Positions 31,938 to 42,490 of a stretch of 64,000 nt of DNA are shown piece after piece. Position 1 is the first letter of the stretch; each line of letters begins with the position of its first letter. The position numbers and the translations under genes are program-made. Origin of the DNA: Cephalopachus bancanus (taxonomy: Eukaryota; Chordata; Mammalia; Primates; Tarsiidae). The DNA is taken from contig JAPVLO010000994.1 in NCBI GenBank assembly GCA_027257055.1, positions 1 to 64,000 of the forward strand, written 5' to 3'. The notes below the pieces were generated by a model that saw nothing but the letters and a program-made list of their open reading frames with translations, made no database searches and was not told the DNA's origin.

Positions 31938-32950
31938 ATACTTAATATTTTTAATGGACGTTATTTAGAGCAGTTCTAGTTCACAACAAAATTGAGCAGG
32001 AAATTCGGAGAGTTCCAGTATGCCCCCTGCCCCCCATATGCACAGCCTCCCCCACTATAAACATCCCTTAGCATTTGTTACAATCAATAAACCTACATTG
32101 ATGTATCATTATCACCCAAAGTTCATAGTTTATGTTAGGGTTCAGCCTTGGTGGGCTACACTCAATGGGTTTGGACAAATGTATAATGACATGTATCTAC
32201 CATTACAGTATGGTAGATACAGTAAAAATTCTCTATTCCATCTACTCATTCCTCCCTTTCCACAACCTCTGACAACCCCTTCTTTTTTATTGTCTCCATA
32301 GTTATGTCTTTTTCAGAGTGTCATATAGTTGGAAATCATACAGTATGCTGTGTTTTCAGATTGACTTCACTCAGTTCCATGCATTTAATATTCCTCTATG
32401 TCTTTTCATGGCTTTATAGCTCATTTCTTTTTAGTGCCAAATAATATTCCATTGTCTGGATTTACTGAAGGTACATTAACCTACTGAAGGACATCTTGGT
32501 TGCTTCCAAGTTGTGGCAACTATATATAAGCTGCTATAAACATCTGTGTGCAAGATTTTGCGTGGATATGTTTTCAGCTCATTTGGACAAATACCAAGGA
32601 GCATGATTGCTGGATCGTATGGTAAGAATATGTTTAGTTTTGTGAGAAACTGCCAAACTGCCTTTCAAAGTGACTGTACCATTTTACATTTCCACCAGCA
32701 ATGAGTTTCTGTTGCCCTGCATCCTCCCCAACATTTGGTGGTGTCATGTTTTGGATTTGGGCCATTTCTTATGTAGGTGTATAGTGGTATCTCATTGTTG
32801 TTTTAATTTGCAATTTCCTGGTGACATATGACGTTGAACATCTTTTCATATGCTTATCTGCCACTTAGATATCTTTGGTGAGGTGTGTGCTCAGACCTTT
32901 TGCCTATTTTGTGATTGGGTTGCTCTTTCTCTTATTGATTTGAATACATT
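31938..32950 (-). mobile_element. L1M 3' end, antisense
   Basis: About 1 kb matching an L1M end on the minus strand: AACAAAATTGAGCAGGAAATTC, CCCACTATAAACATCCC, GGGTTTGGACAAATGTATAATGAC, CTGGATCGTATGGTAAGAATATG, CTGCCAAACTGCCTTTCAAAGTG, TTTCCACCAGCAATGAG, GTGGTATCTCATTGTTG. It covers the end of the reverse-transcriptase ORF and the 3' untranslated part. Heavily mutated. Confidence 0.9.
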
Positions 32951-34949
32951 TTCATCCTATGAAAAGTATTTGATCTCTTTTAACTGGTAGCGGACAATTT
33001 GATTTTGGTTATGTATTCCACTTAGATATTTGAGGCTTAAGTCAGATCATGCCTGGTTCCCCTGGGCTTGCTGAAAGATACACTTTTAATAGCATGATTC
33101 TGGTGAAAGGGCATGTGAAAGCAGTGATCAACTATGTGTGCAGCTGTCAATAAACCTACTGAATGTAAAAATCTTGCAGGAAAGTGAGGTCCATTGTGCT
33201 ATAACACAACACATTTATTTCTAGATATCAGCATGCTATTCAAAATCATGTGGTTAAAAAAAATAGGGCTTATAGGAAAACTGGAGTTAGTGCACAACAC
33301 TGAAGAACTTCGCCATTGACACATAAAAATAGTGAGAAGCCTAAGAAATGCGGAGCACAGTTTTATATATGCTAGATGGTAAGAAATACATAAATACTAC
33401 ATTGAACATGGCACTTGACCTTGACATCTGAAGTTTGCCTATGGACATGGATGTCGAAGGGGTTTCAGCTTGTGAGTTATTGTGAAGTGGTGGATGGAGG
33501 GTTATCTGAAATCAAATGGAAAGTTGCAGCACTAGCTGTGGAATGGGTGGTTCATACTACACAGTGGACTTAGGGAGCTGGTGGATGTCTGATGTTTTAT
33601 GTATTCCTACTTGGCTCAGTACAGCTGGTTGCAGTTTTCTGCATTCACCTCGTATTTCTCGAAGACAAAATCACGCATAAGCAAATGTGAAATTTGCATT
33701 ATGCTCATATCATTCCATAATATATCAATCACATTGAAACACATTCATATTTTCAAAATAAATGTTATAGCATAATGGACTGTAATTAATATCCTTTGCT
33801 GCATTATTGAGCATATGTTCCTTTCATCCTAATAGTAGCTGCTCACATATGAGCTCTTTTGTATGTGCTACCCAGAAGTGTTGGTATTGAGGGCCCAGTG
33901 GCCAGGGTTTCTTTTATCACCACTCTGTTTCTCCACCACAGGTCTCTTGTGCTGCTTGGGAGGGCCAGTTAGCATGCAACAAGTCAACTTCTGGATCCAT
34001 ATTGAGGGAGGAGTGCTATGTTGTTAAGAGCTATTGCTTAGTCAAAATTGCTGGTGTGGATAAAGCAGTGGCTGGTGCTGAGCTGTAGAAGGCTTATCTG
34101 GAGCTGGTCTAACTAGGGCTGACTGCATATTTGTGCCCCCAAATGGACTTTCTTCATAAAGTAATTAAAAACATAGTGGAAACAGGTCTTCTTTCCTGTC
34201 TCTGGCATGGATCTTAGCAGGACTGTATTCAGTTGTGTCTGCATCTCTTTTCTGTGCACTTTGTTCCTTATGGTTTATGGGCACCATCTCTTGTGGGGAA
34301 GCTTTCAGTCATGTTAAAGACTCATTTTCAAAGGGAAAACAACACCTAAGAAAGGAATTTATTTTCAAAAATAGACATTTGCATTGCATATAAATATGTA
34401 GACAAGTGTTCCAACAACAACAACAAAATGCTACCCTTCTGTTCCAGGGAAATAAATACCTTATTTTCAGTTTGGAGGGGAGAGATTCTTCTCAAAATAA
34501 AAATGCTCTGCTCTATGTATATCATTTCCTATAATCCCCCTTGCTAAAGATGCTTTGGATTCTGAGTGGCTCTATTATTCTTGGAAAGCCTTGGATTTTC
34601 TGAAGATTGGCTGAGATAGATCCTTAGCTTTACAACTTCTTGCTATCTAGGAGCAGCGTCACATTGGTGGGACTCCCCTGCTTGAGTAGGAATGGACCTT
34701 AGAGTTAGGATTTGACACTGTGAAAGGTCTTTGTAAAGAAAATTCAGGGTTCCCCAATTTTTAGGTTAAAGTAGTCCAGTTTTCATGGTTTCCTAGATTT
34801 CTCTGTTATTATTTGCTGTGTAATCTGTATTTATTGTGTTTCTTTCCATAGACTGCTGTAGTCTACAGAACCATCACTGTTTCAGGTGAATAGGTCATAC
34901 AGTATCTTTACTTACAAATTGAAGGAAGTGGTTTTGATTCTTAGCTCAC
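32951..34949. other. 2-kb unclassified stretch
   Basis: No Alu. Part of it (about 33240-33790) has the feel of an old transposon remnant (GGGCTTATAGGAAAACTGG, TGCACAACACTGAAGAACTTC) but I cannot name the family and find no paired ends. No coding frame. Confidence 0.4.
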
Positions 34950-35155
34950 TGATGATCTTTCTTGAGCACTTTCTATGTGCCAACTCTGATTTTCATGGGC
35001 TATCTTTTTTTTAATCCTCACAAAATCTTCTAGAATGACTCCCTCATCCCCTCCCTGCCAATTTCCACATAAGGGAACTGAGATTTCTCTAAGTAATTTG
35101 CATAGGATCAATGCGCATGGATTTGGACCCAGGTCTGTCTTTAACAATTTCATTT
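34950..35155 (-). mobile_element. MIR, antisense
   Basis: GAGCACTTTCTATGTGCCAACTCTG, AATCCTCACAAAATCTTC, ACATAAGGGAACTGAGATTTC, AAGTAATTTGCATAGGATC and GGATTTGGACCCAGGTCTG give the MIR complement in order. Confidence 0.8.
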
Positions 35156-35332
35156 TTTTTGTTGAGGTAAAATTGATATAACATAAACTTTACCATTTTA
35201 ACAAGCGTCAAGTATACAATCCAGAGGAATTAATACATCTACCATGTTGTGGAGCCATTGACACTAGCTAATTCTAGAACTATTTTATCACCTCAAAAGT
35301 GAAATCCCGTACCCATTAAGATACCACTTTTC

Positions 35333-35620
35333 AGCCGGGCTCGGTGGCTCAGCCTGTAATCCCGCGCCTTTGGGAGGCTGAGGTGAGTGGATTGCCTGAG
35401 CCCGCGGGTTCGAGACCCGCCTGGGCAGCGAGACCTCATCTCTACAATAAATCAAAAAAATCAGCTGGGCGTGGTAGCGCATGCCTGTAATTCCAGCTAC
35501 TCGGAAGGCTGAGGCGGAAGGATCGCCGGAGCCCAGCAGGTCGAGGCTGCGGTGGCCTGAAGCGGCCACTGCACTCCAGTCTGGGCGACAGAGTGAGACT
35601 CCAACTCAAAAAAAAAAAAA
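35333..35620 (+). mobile_element. Alu, sense, 5-nt-deletion subset; reference copy for the family
   Basis: Target duplication AGATACCACTTTTC is perfect. It shows the family hallmarks. The A-box-like TGGCTCAGCCTG fits the tRNA box at 11 of 12 places. CCCGCGCCTTTGGG follows. The B-box hairpin is stem GCGGG 35404-35408, loop TTCGAGA 35409-35415, stem CCCGC 35416-35420. Then come GGGCAGCGAGACC with the ACTTG deletion, a linker with AATAAA at 35446-35451, and a tail after GACTCCAACTC. A human Alu has AGGAGTTCGAGACCAGCC at the B box. Confidence 0.97.
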
Positions 35621-35767
35621 AGATACCACTTTTCATTCCTCTCTCCTCTCAGTCCCTGGCAACCACTAACCTGCTTTCTGTCTTTCTGGATTTGTTTATT
35701 CTGGACATTTCCTATTAATGGATTCATACAATGTGTGATGTTTTGAGTCTGGTTTCTTTTTCTTTCC

Positions 35768-36070
35768 TTTTTTTTTTTTTTTTTGAGTTGGAGTCTCACT
35801 CTGTCGCCCAGGCTGGAGTGCAGTGCCATGCTCACAGCCACGCAGCCTCGACCTGCTGAGCTCAGGCAATCCTTCCGCCTCTGCCTTCCAGGTAGCTGGG
35901 ACTACAGGCCTGTGCTACCATGCCCGGCTAAGTTTTTGATTTATTGTAGAGTTGAGGTCTCACCATGTTGCCCAGGCTGTTGTCGAACCTGTGGGCTCAG
36001 GCTCAGGCAATCCTCTTACCTTGGCCTCCCAAAGTGCTATGATTACAGGTGTGAGCCACCACGCCTAGCC
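35768..36070 (-). mobile_element. Alu in L1, antisense
   Basis: Target duplication GTCTGGTTTCTTTT. GGCTCAGGCTCAGGC is a small internal duplication near 36000. Confidence 0.95.
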
Positions 36071-36170
36071 TGTGTCTGGTTTCTTTTACATAATATAATT
36101 TTTTCAAGGTTCAACCCCACTGTTACATCTATTGACATTATTCTTTTCATGGTCAAATAATGTTGCATTG

Positions 36171-36237
36171 GATTCGAGACCCGCGGGTTCGAGACCCGCC
36201 TGGGCAGCGAGACCTCATCTCTACAAAAAATCAAAAC
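36171..36237 (+). mobile_element. 67-base Alu left-arm fragment inside L1
   Basis: GATTCGAGACCCGCGGGTTC onward through GGGCAGCGAGACC and the first half of the linker, ending CAAAAC. It carries the 5-nt deletion of the young subset, has no A-tail and replaces about 50 bases of L1. CGAGACCCG occurs twice at its start. Confidence 0.9.
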
Positions 36238-36330
36238 ATCAGATCATCTGTTTGTTCTTTTGGCTATTGTGAATAGTGCAACTATGAACATTTGTGTACA
36301 AGCTTGTGTTTGAACACCACACCTGTTTTC

Positions 36331-36613
36331 TTTTTCTTTTCTTTTTTTTTTTTGAGTTGGAGTCTCATTCCGTCGCCCAGTCTCCCAGCCACTGCAGCCT
36401 CTACCTGCTGGGCTCCAGTGATCCTTTTGCCTCAACCTTCCAAGTAGCCAGAACCACAAGTGTGCACCACCACATCCAGCTAATTTTTGATTTATTGTAG
36501 AGATGAGGTTTCACCAAGTTGCCCGAGCGGGTCTTGAACCCACAGGCTGAGGCAATCCACTCACCTCGGCCTCCCAAAGCGCTGGGATTACAGGCTGAGC
36601 TACCGAGCCAGGC
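36331..36613 (-). mobile_element. Alu in L1, antisense
   Basis: The tail complement is interrupted by C. CGCCCAGTCTCCCAGCCACTGC lacks the GGAGTGCAGTGG block. Flanks TGAACACCACACCTGTTTTC and TGAACACTTGTTTTC. Confidence 0.93.
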
Positions 36614-37030
36614 CTGAACACTTGTTTTCAATTTGGGGGGATATAGACCTAGGATTGAATTTGTTTTTGCCATGTGGTAATTCTATGTTTAACATTTTGA
36701 AGAAATGCTGAAGTGTTTTCCACAGTGGCTACCCCATTTTATGTTCTCACCAACAGTGTATGAGGTGAGCCCAGATCTTTCTGACTCTAGGCTGTGCTCA
36801 TTTTGTTAGACTGTCTCCTAATAACTCCCCAAGTGTTCCAACAACCCGCTGCCAAGCTTCACCTCCAGCCAACAACAGAAGTATGTCACAGAGTAGCTCA
36901 TGTTGTAAGGGATGTTTTTAGTAATAGGACTTTTGGGCTTGGGGAAAGAACAGGTATCAGAGACTCATCAATGGACAACCTTCTCTTTGTCTGAGTCAGG
37001 TAGTGGTTAAGAGTGTAGACTAGAACTGCA

Positions 37031-37566
37031 TTTTGGATGTACCATGAAATGCCCGGAGTAGGCAAATTCTTAGAGACAAGCAGTAGGATCAGTGGCTCCT
37101 AGGATTCAGGGAGCGATGGTTAAGATGTGGGATTTTTATTGAGGTAATGATAATGTTGTAGTGATTGTTGAAGAGGTGGGTCAACTCTGTGGCTACACTA
37201 AAAGTTATTGCATGGTACATTTTAAATGGATGAACTGTATAGTTTGTGAATTTTATTTCATAAAAACTTCTTAAGCCAGGCTCGGAGGCTCAGCCTGTAA
37301 TCCCGCACCTTTGGGAGGCTGAGGTGAGTGGATTGCCTGAGCCCGCGGTTTCGAGACCCGCCTGGGCAGCGAGACCTCATCTCTACAAAAAATCAAAAAA
37401 TCAGCCAGGCGTGGTAGCACGTGCCTGTAATTCCGGCTACTTGGAAGGCTGAGGCGGAAGGATCGCCAGAGCCCAGCAGGTTGAGGCTGCAGTGGCCGGT
37501 AGCGGCCACTGCACTACAGTCTGGGCAACAGAGTGAGACTCCAACTCAAAAAAAAAAAATTTAAAA
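37031..37566 (+). mobile_element. L1 3' end inserted in MIR
   Basis: GTAGGCAAATTCTTAGAGACA, TGATAATGTTGTAGTGATTG, CATTTTAAATGGATGAACTG and TGTGAATTTTATTTCATAAAAAC form an L1M 3' end. It is only about 240 bases long and carries an Alu in its A-tail (37275-37559). Confidence 0.8.
37275..37559 (+). mobile_element. Alu, sense, 5-nt-deletion subset
   Basis: GCCAGGCTCGGAGGCTCAGCC head, CTGGGCAGCGAGACC, and the linker variant CTACAAAAAATC that lacks AATAAA. It sits in the L1 A-tail. Confidence 0.96.
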
Positions 37567-37775
37567 AGCAGACTCTAGAACCAAGCTCTAAACTTGGGCA
37601 AGTTCTCCAGTGACTCTGCTCCAGGTTTCATATGTGTAAAGAGGGGATAACAGTCCTATACCTATCTCATAGTGTTGTGAAGATCAAAAGAGCAAATATA
37701 GATAATACAGCGCTTGGCATAGTGCCTGGTACATAACAAATGCTCAATGCATGTTGCTAACTATTAATGTTAGCA

Positions 37776-38665
37776 TCATAAAATGGTTTTTGAAGTTCCA
37801 ACTGATAGATGGTGTTCATGATAGGGAAATGAAGGCAGGAAACAGGTAGAATTCCTCTTGAAATTTAAATTCATAGTTCAACCCTGCTGCCAAGGGAAAT
37901 GAGCAATACAGAACAATGTAATGGGGGCAATAATTTGGATAGAAATGGGAGATGAGGTCATATGGGAGGGGTGTTGGGGACACCTAACAGCTAGAGAAAG
38001 AATATCGGTGCTGATGTAGGAAAGGAAATTGTATTAAAAAGGCTGCTCTGCCCTTACCAACAACAGATGTTGGGAGGTCTCAGACTCTGGGCTTCAGGGC
38101 CTTTGACCTCCTTGAAATTCTCTTTAGTTCCTTTGGCGGTCATGATCCCACAGTTGGCTGAGCCCTGGTGTAGATTAGCTTCCTTGGATGTTTTTTGTCT
38201 CCTTTCCCAATGCCTCCCATCCCCCAGGGTCTCTAGAGGTAGGTGCTTATGCTAGTAAAGATGCCAGCAGTTTTTCAAGGGAAAAAGCTGGAATAGGATG
38301 GAAGGCAGGAGGCTAAGAGACATGGCTCTTTGAGTGAAAGGGAATAACAAAACACCAAGCCCTTTCCTTGTCCCATTGCTCTCAGGTTCAAGGCTCTCTG
38401 GGAAAAGTATCCCCACTGTTGTTTGTGTCCATACTTACAGGCTCCAGGCATTGAGTATCTGCCAGGTGCCTCTCAGTCGTCATTCCAGGTGAAGAGGAGA
38501 CCAAAGCAAAGTCATCCCTATCCCCAACTCTTTGAAGACAGAATCCAAATGAAGAGTCCACATGAAGACATAGAAGAGAGAACCAGCTCACAAATGCAAG
38601 TGGGTGGGACTGTAAACCAAGTGTGTGAAGTGCCAAGGCAATATGGTTCATAGTTACAGTGTCTC
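37776..38665. other. Non-repetitive stretch
   Basis: Unique sequence. Two overlapping frames at 38388-38653 on opposite strands have no homology I recognise. Confidence 0.45.
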
Positions 38666-38957
38666 TTTTTTTTTTTTGAGTTGTCGTCTCACTCTGTCGC
38701 CAAGACTGGAGTGCAATGGTACACTCACGGCCACCACAGCCTCGAACTGCTGGGCTCCAGCGATCCTTCCGCCTTAGCCTTCCAAGTAGCCCGAACTACA
38801 GGCTCGCGCTACCACGCCCAGCTAATTTTTGGTTTATTGTAGAGATCAGGTCTCACCAAGTTGCCTGGGTGGGTCTCGATCCGTGGGCTGAGGCAATCCA
38901 CTCGCCTCGGCTTCCCAAAGTACTGCGATTACAGGCTCTGTGCCACCGAGCCTGGCT
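38666..38957 (-). mobile_element. Alu, full length, antisense
   Basis: Target duplication GTTACAGTGTCTCTTT/GTTACAGAGTCTTT. Near-consensus. Confidence 0.95.
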
Positions 38958-41490
38958 GGTTACAGAGTCTTTACTGCCATTTCCATGGCTCCTTTCAATA
39001 ACTTGGTGCAGCGCATGGACTGATTCTGTTTTACAGCTAGGAAAACTCTAAGCTACCAACATGTTAAGCCATTTGTCACCAAGAGAACCCTCAACATTAC
39101 TGTCTGTATCTGCAGGGATATTTGTGTTGGATTCTATCATGGAGGTAGGAATGCTTATGTCAGCCAAAGCTGTGTGTGCACATGTGCACACAGGAGCATG
39201 CATATGTGTATACAAATGCCTACACAGTCATGTCAGATAGCGGAGACTTAATTGCCAGAAGAGAGTGTGAAATGACATTGGTAAGGACTAGGGGATGTAG
39301 AGAGCAGCCCTGTGGCTCTGGGCAGGTTTTTCTTGGTGGCAGGAGAAAGCCTGGGGTGGGTTGTGTGGCTTCCTCACACACACACACACACATACTGCCC
39401 TACTCAGCCTGCTGTCTGTTCATCAGCTGCAGGGCCGCTGGCCTGAGCACACGGGCTCTTCTTGGCTTTGAGCCAATGGCGAGCTGGGAGCCTGTGACTT
39501 TGAGACTTGGCCCTTTTCAGTTTTCTTTGTTCAGAAAAAAGTTTCATCCTGGCTCCCTTCAGTGGCTGCCGAGGATTAGGAGAACCCTGGGGAGACTTGG
39601 CTATAGGACAGCTCTCAAAGCTGTGCTGGGAAATTTGAAGAGGGCCCATTTCTCTCTGTCTTATTTCAAGTTACATTCTTCTCTCTCTTCCTAAACCAGT
39701 TTTTACTGTTGCAAACCCCACTGCATAATCCCCTAGTGTACTTTTGTGATTCTGCAGCTATGAAGGGGATTAGACCAATATCGGGACCAATAAGATATTT
39801 TAAGGACTGTTGAAATGGGTAATATGAAGGAAAGTTCAAATCTTAGACGCTCATTTTAAGCAGTTGGACCAGTTAAAGTCACTACTTGCTTTCCTGGGTT
39901 AGCATTTCTCATTCTTAAAAAAAAAAAAAAGTCTGCTTTTTAGTGGACTGGGAAGAAAAGGGAAAAGGAGGCTTGGCTCTTGTGAGCAGAGCCTGAGAAC
40001 TGGATTGCTAAACAGCCAAAGGCTGTGGTATTCCCAAAGTACAAATGGTCCATTTTCAAGAATGTGTAACTACTTGTAGTTTCTCTAGTTTATTATTGTT
40101 AAGAAATGGAAATTGCCTCAGTTGTAAAGTGGTGTTCCTATTAAGGTTTCTTTTTTAGTGGTGATGGTTTTTACCTTTGAAAAGTACTATTTATTCCATG
40201 ATTATGAATAAATTGTTTTTTGAAAATCTGATTGTATTACAATAGATGGATTTTTACGTTTTCCATGAACTACCCTTTAGTGTAATCTACAAAAATGCCT
40301 TTATCCATCTTGTTACCATGTTTCTTTTGGTACTTGGGGAGAACTTTACTCTGAATAGCTTCATTAACATTATTTCCCTGAGGACACATTAACAAATCAA
40401 AAAGCTGTAGACTACTACATATACACATATCAGGGGTATGTAGTTCAGTTTCTGTAATCCCATAGTACACAAATGTTGGCAGAATTTCAATGATTGTATT
40501 AATCCTGTGAGATACTTTGTCATGCATGATAGATGATATTTACAAATTGAGGTCTGAAATGGTCAGAAGCTTTGAAGATGCTTTATTATGCAGTATGTGG
40601 AAGTGTTTATATTACTTGTTTTAGACTATATTGGCCAACCAGGAAGCAAAAAATATACAGTCTCATAATAGACTGAAACAATTTTATAACAAACCTAAAG
40701 GTTCCTGGGGAGTTTTTCCAGCCTAAAGCAACAAGAATTGTCAAAGGTTTTGCCGAGGTCTTAAAACCCTTTGGATACTTGCAGGGTTTGGATATCTCAT
40801 GTGAAATGCTAATCTATTTAAATGCCATTCACATACCTGCAGGATGATTTTCTCAGTACATTTCTGTATTGTGGACTCAGAGCAGAATATGATAGCCTTG
40901 CTGTGAGGAACTCCTGGTCCTTTAAGGGCTCCGCTTGATTAGTCAGAGAGGATTTGCGCATAATTAAGAATCACATTGAGTTTGAAGACTGGGAAGTGGA
41001 AGCCCAAGAAGGGTCACTGATTTGTTCTCAAGGTCATAGAGTCAGATTGACTCACTAGGCCTTGTTTCCTCTCAACATGCATAACAGACTATAGGTTGCT
41101 TTTGCCCTTTTACCCCGTAGCCCCAACTGTACACTTTAAAACTTTGAAAGGGTTTTGTAATTAAAGAAATTCCTGGTTCACTCTGGCCCTACTTTCTGTG
41201 ACTTTATACATTTCCTTTTTTCTTCTCCTATTTTTCACCTTTAGTCTGTTCCTCCCACTGGGCTTCTTCCTTTCTGTTTGCTGCCCTTCTCTAAATCTTG
41301 TGTTCATAGTGTCCCTGAATTTTGGAATAGTGTACAATACTCTAAACACATGCAAATGTTCCTTTTGCGTAAAGAGTAGGGCTTATTTTATTTCATTTCT
41401 TTGGGGGCTATGGAGGGGGGAATTTGTCTTGGTTTCTCAAACCTTCCCCTATGATGCTAAAGACAGCTATAGCCCTATCATGGATTGGTG
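38958..41490. other. Long repeat-poor stretch
   Basis: About 2.5 kb without Alu. It includes a short (CA)n at 39375-39392, a weak MIR-like patch near 40975-41050 (GGTCACTGATTTGTTCTCAAGGTCATAGAGTCAG), and a 172-codon plus frame at 39176-39694 that reads through the CA repeat and shows no domain. No gene can be supported. Confidence 0.45.
40270..40527 (-). other. Protein-like open frame of unknown origin
   Basis: An 85-codon frame beginning MHDKVSHRINTIIEILPTFV. Composition is like a soluble protein (no low complexity, not from Alu). I do not recognise it. An in-frame stop sits about five codons upstream of the ATG and no splice site stands out. It could be a retrocopy piece, a transposon remnant or chance. 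Confidence 0.18.
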
Positions 41491-41619
41491 TCTTTTTTCC
41501 AGCTTTATTAATATATAGTTCATATACTAGAAAAGCCACTTTGTTAAAGTATATAATCCACTGGCTTTTAGGGTATCTACAAAGTTGTATAACTATTACC
41601 ACAATGCTTTTTAGAACAC

Positions 41620-41893
41620 TTTTTTTTTTTTTTTTTTTTTTTTTTGAGTTGGAGTCTCACTCTGTTGCCCAGACTGGAGTGCAGTGGCCGCTTCCGGCCA
41701 CTGCATCCTCGACCTGCTGGGCCCCGGCGATCCTTCCGCCTCAGCCTTCCAAGTAGCCGGAATTACAGGCATGCGCTACCACGCCCGGCTGATTTTTTGA
41801 TTTATTGTAGAGATGAGGTCTCGCTGCCCAGGCGGGTCTCGAACCTGCGGGCTCAGGCAATCCACTCACCTCAGCCTCCCAAAGGCGCGGGAT
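41620..41893 (-). mobile_element. Alu, antisense, 5-nt-deletion subset, head missing
   Basis: Near-consensus (CTCGCTGCCCAGGCGGG). Ends at GGCGCGGGAT, without TTACAGGCTGAGCC and the rest. A run of 26 T residues forms its tail. The left flank is TTTTAGAACAC. Confidence 0.95.
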
Positions 41894-41898
41894 AACAC

Positions 41899-42185
41899 TT
41901 TTTTTTTTAAAGTTAGTCTCACTCGGTTGCCCAGACTGGAGTGCAGTGGCACGCTCCTGGCCACCGCAGCCTTGACCTGCTGGGCTCCGGCGATCCTTCC
42001 GCCTCAGCCTTCCAAGTAGCTGGAATTACAGGCACGCACTACCAAGCCTGGCTAATTTTTTGATTTATTGTAGAGATGAGGTCTCGCCAAGTTGCCCAGG
42101 TGGGTCTCGAACCCACGGCCTCAAGCAATCCAGTCACCTGGGCATCCCAAAGCACAGGATTACAGGCTGAGCCATTGAGCCTGAC
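41899..42185 (-). mobile_element. Alu, full length, antisense, second of three
   Basis: Preceded by AACAC and followed by TTTTAGAACAC. Left arm retains CAACTTGG. Head complement GCCATTGAGCCTGAC. Confidence 0.95.
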
Positions 42186-42196
42186 TTTTAGAACAC

Positions 42197-42490
42197 TTTT
42201 TTTTTTTTTTGAGTTGGCATCTCACTCCGTCGCCCAGACTGGAGTGCAGTGGCCGCTCCCGGCCACCGCAGCCTCGACCTGCTGGGCTCTGGCGATCCTT
42301 CCACCTCAGCCTTCCGAGTAGCCGGAATTGCAGGCACGTGCTACCATGCCTGGCTGATTTTTAAAAATTTATTGTAGAGATGAGGGCTCACCAAGTTGCC
42401 CAGGCGGGTCTCGGACCCACAGACTCAGGCAATCCACTCACCTCAACCTCCCAAGGCGCTGGATTGCAGGCTGAGCCACGGAGCCCAGCT
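42197..42490 (-). mobile_element. Alu, full length, antisense, third of three
   Basis: Preceded by TTTTAGAACAC and followed by TTAGAACATTTT, the original L1 target. Confidence 0.95.

Larger units (their letters stand above)
35160..36790 (-). mobile_element. L1M 3' end, antisense, broken by Alus
   Basis: L1 text runs GAGGTAAAATTGATATAACA, AATCCCGTACCCATTAAGA, CAGTCCCTGGCAACCACTAACC, GGCTATTGTGAATAGTGC and CCAACAGTGTATGAGG. It is split by full Alus at 35333-35620, 35768-36070 and 36331-36613 and by a 67-base Alu fragment at 36171-36237. Different subfamily from the L1 at 31938. Confidence 0.88.
36998..37775 (+). mobile_element. MIR split by L1 and Alu
   Basis: The front (36998-37030: AGGTAGTGGTTAAGAGTGTAGAC) and the remainder (37567-37775: CTTGGGCAAGTTCTCC, GTAAAGAGGGGATAACAGTCC, AGTGTTGTGAAGATCAAAAG, CTTGGCATAGTGCCTGGTACAT) are one MIR. 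GTAGACTAGAAC and GCAGACTCTAGAAC flank the insert and look like its target duplication. Confidence 0.8.

Noticed and set aside
35404..35420. tRNA gene suggested by GCGGGTTCGAGACCCGC
   Set aside because: Only the T-arm is present. There is no acceptor stem, D-arm or anticodon arm around it. It is the Alu B-box region.
39176..39694. 172-codon open frame, plus strand
   Set aside because: It reads through a CA microsatellite (HTHTH) and shows no domain, no known homology and no promoter or splice context.
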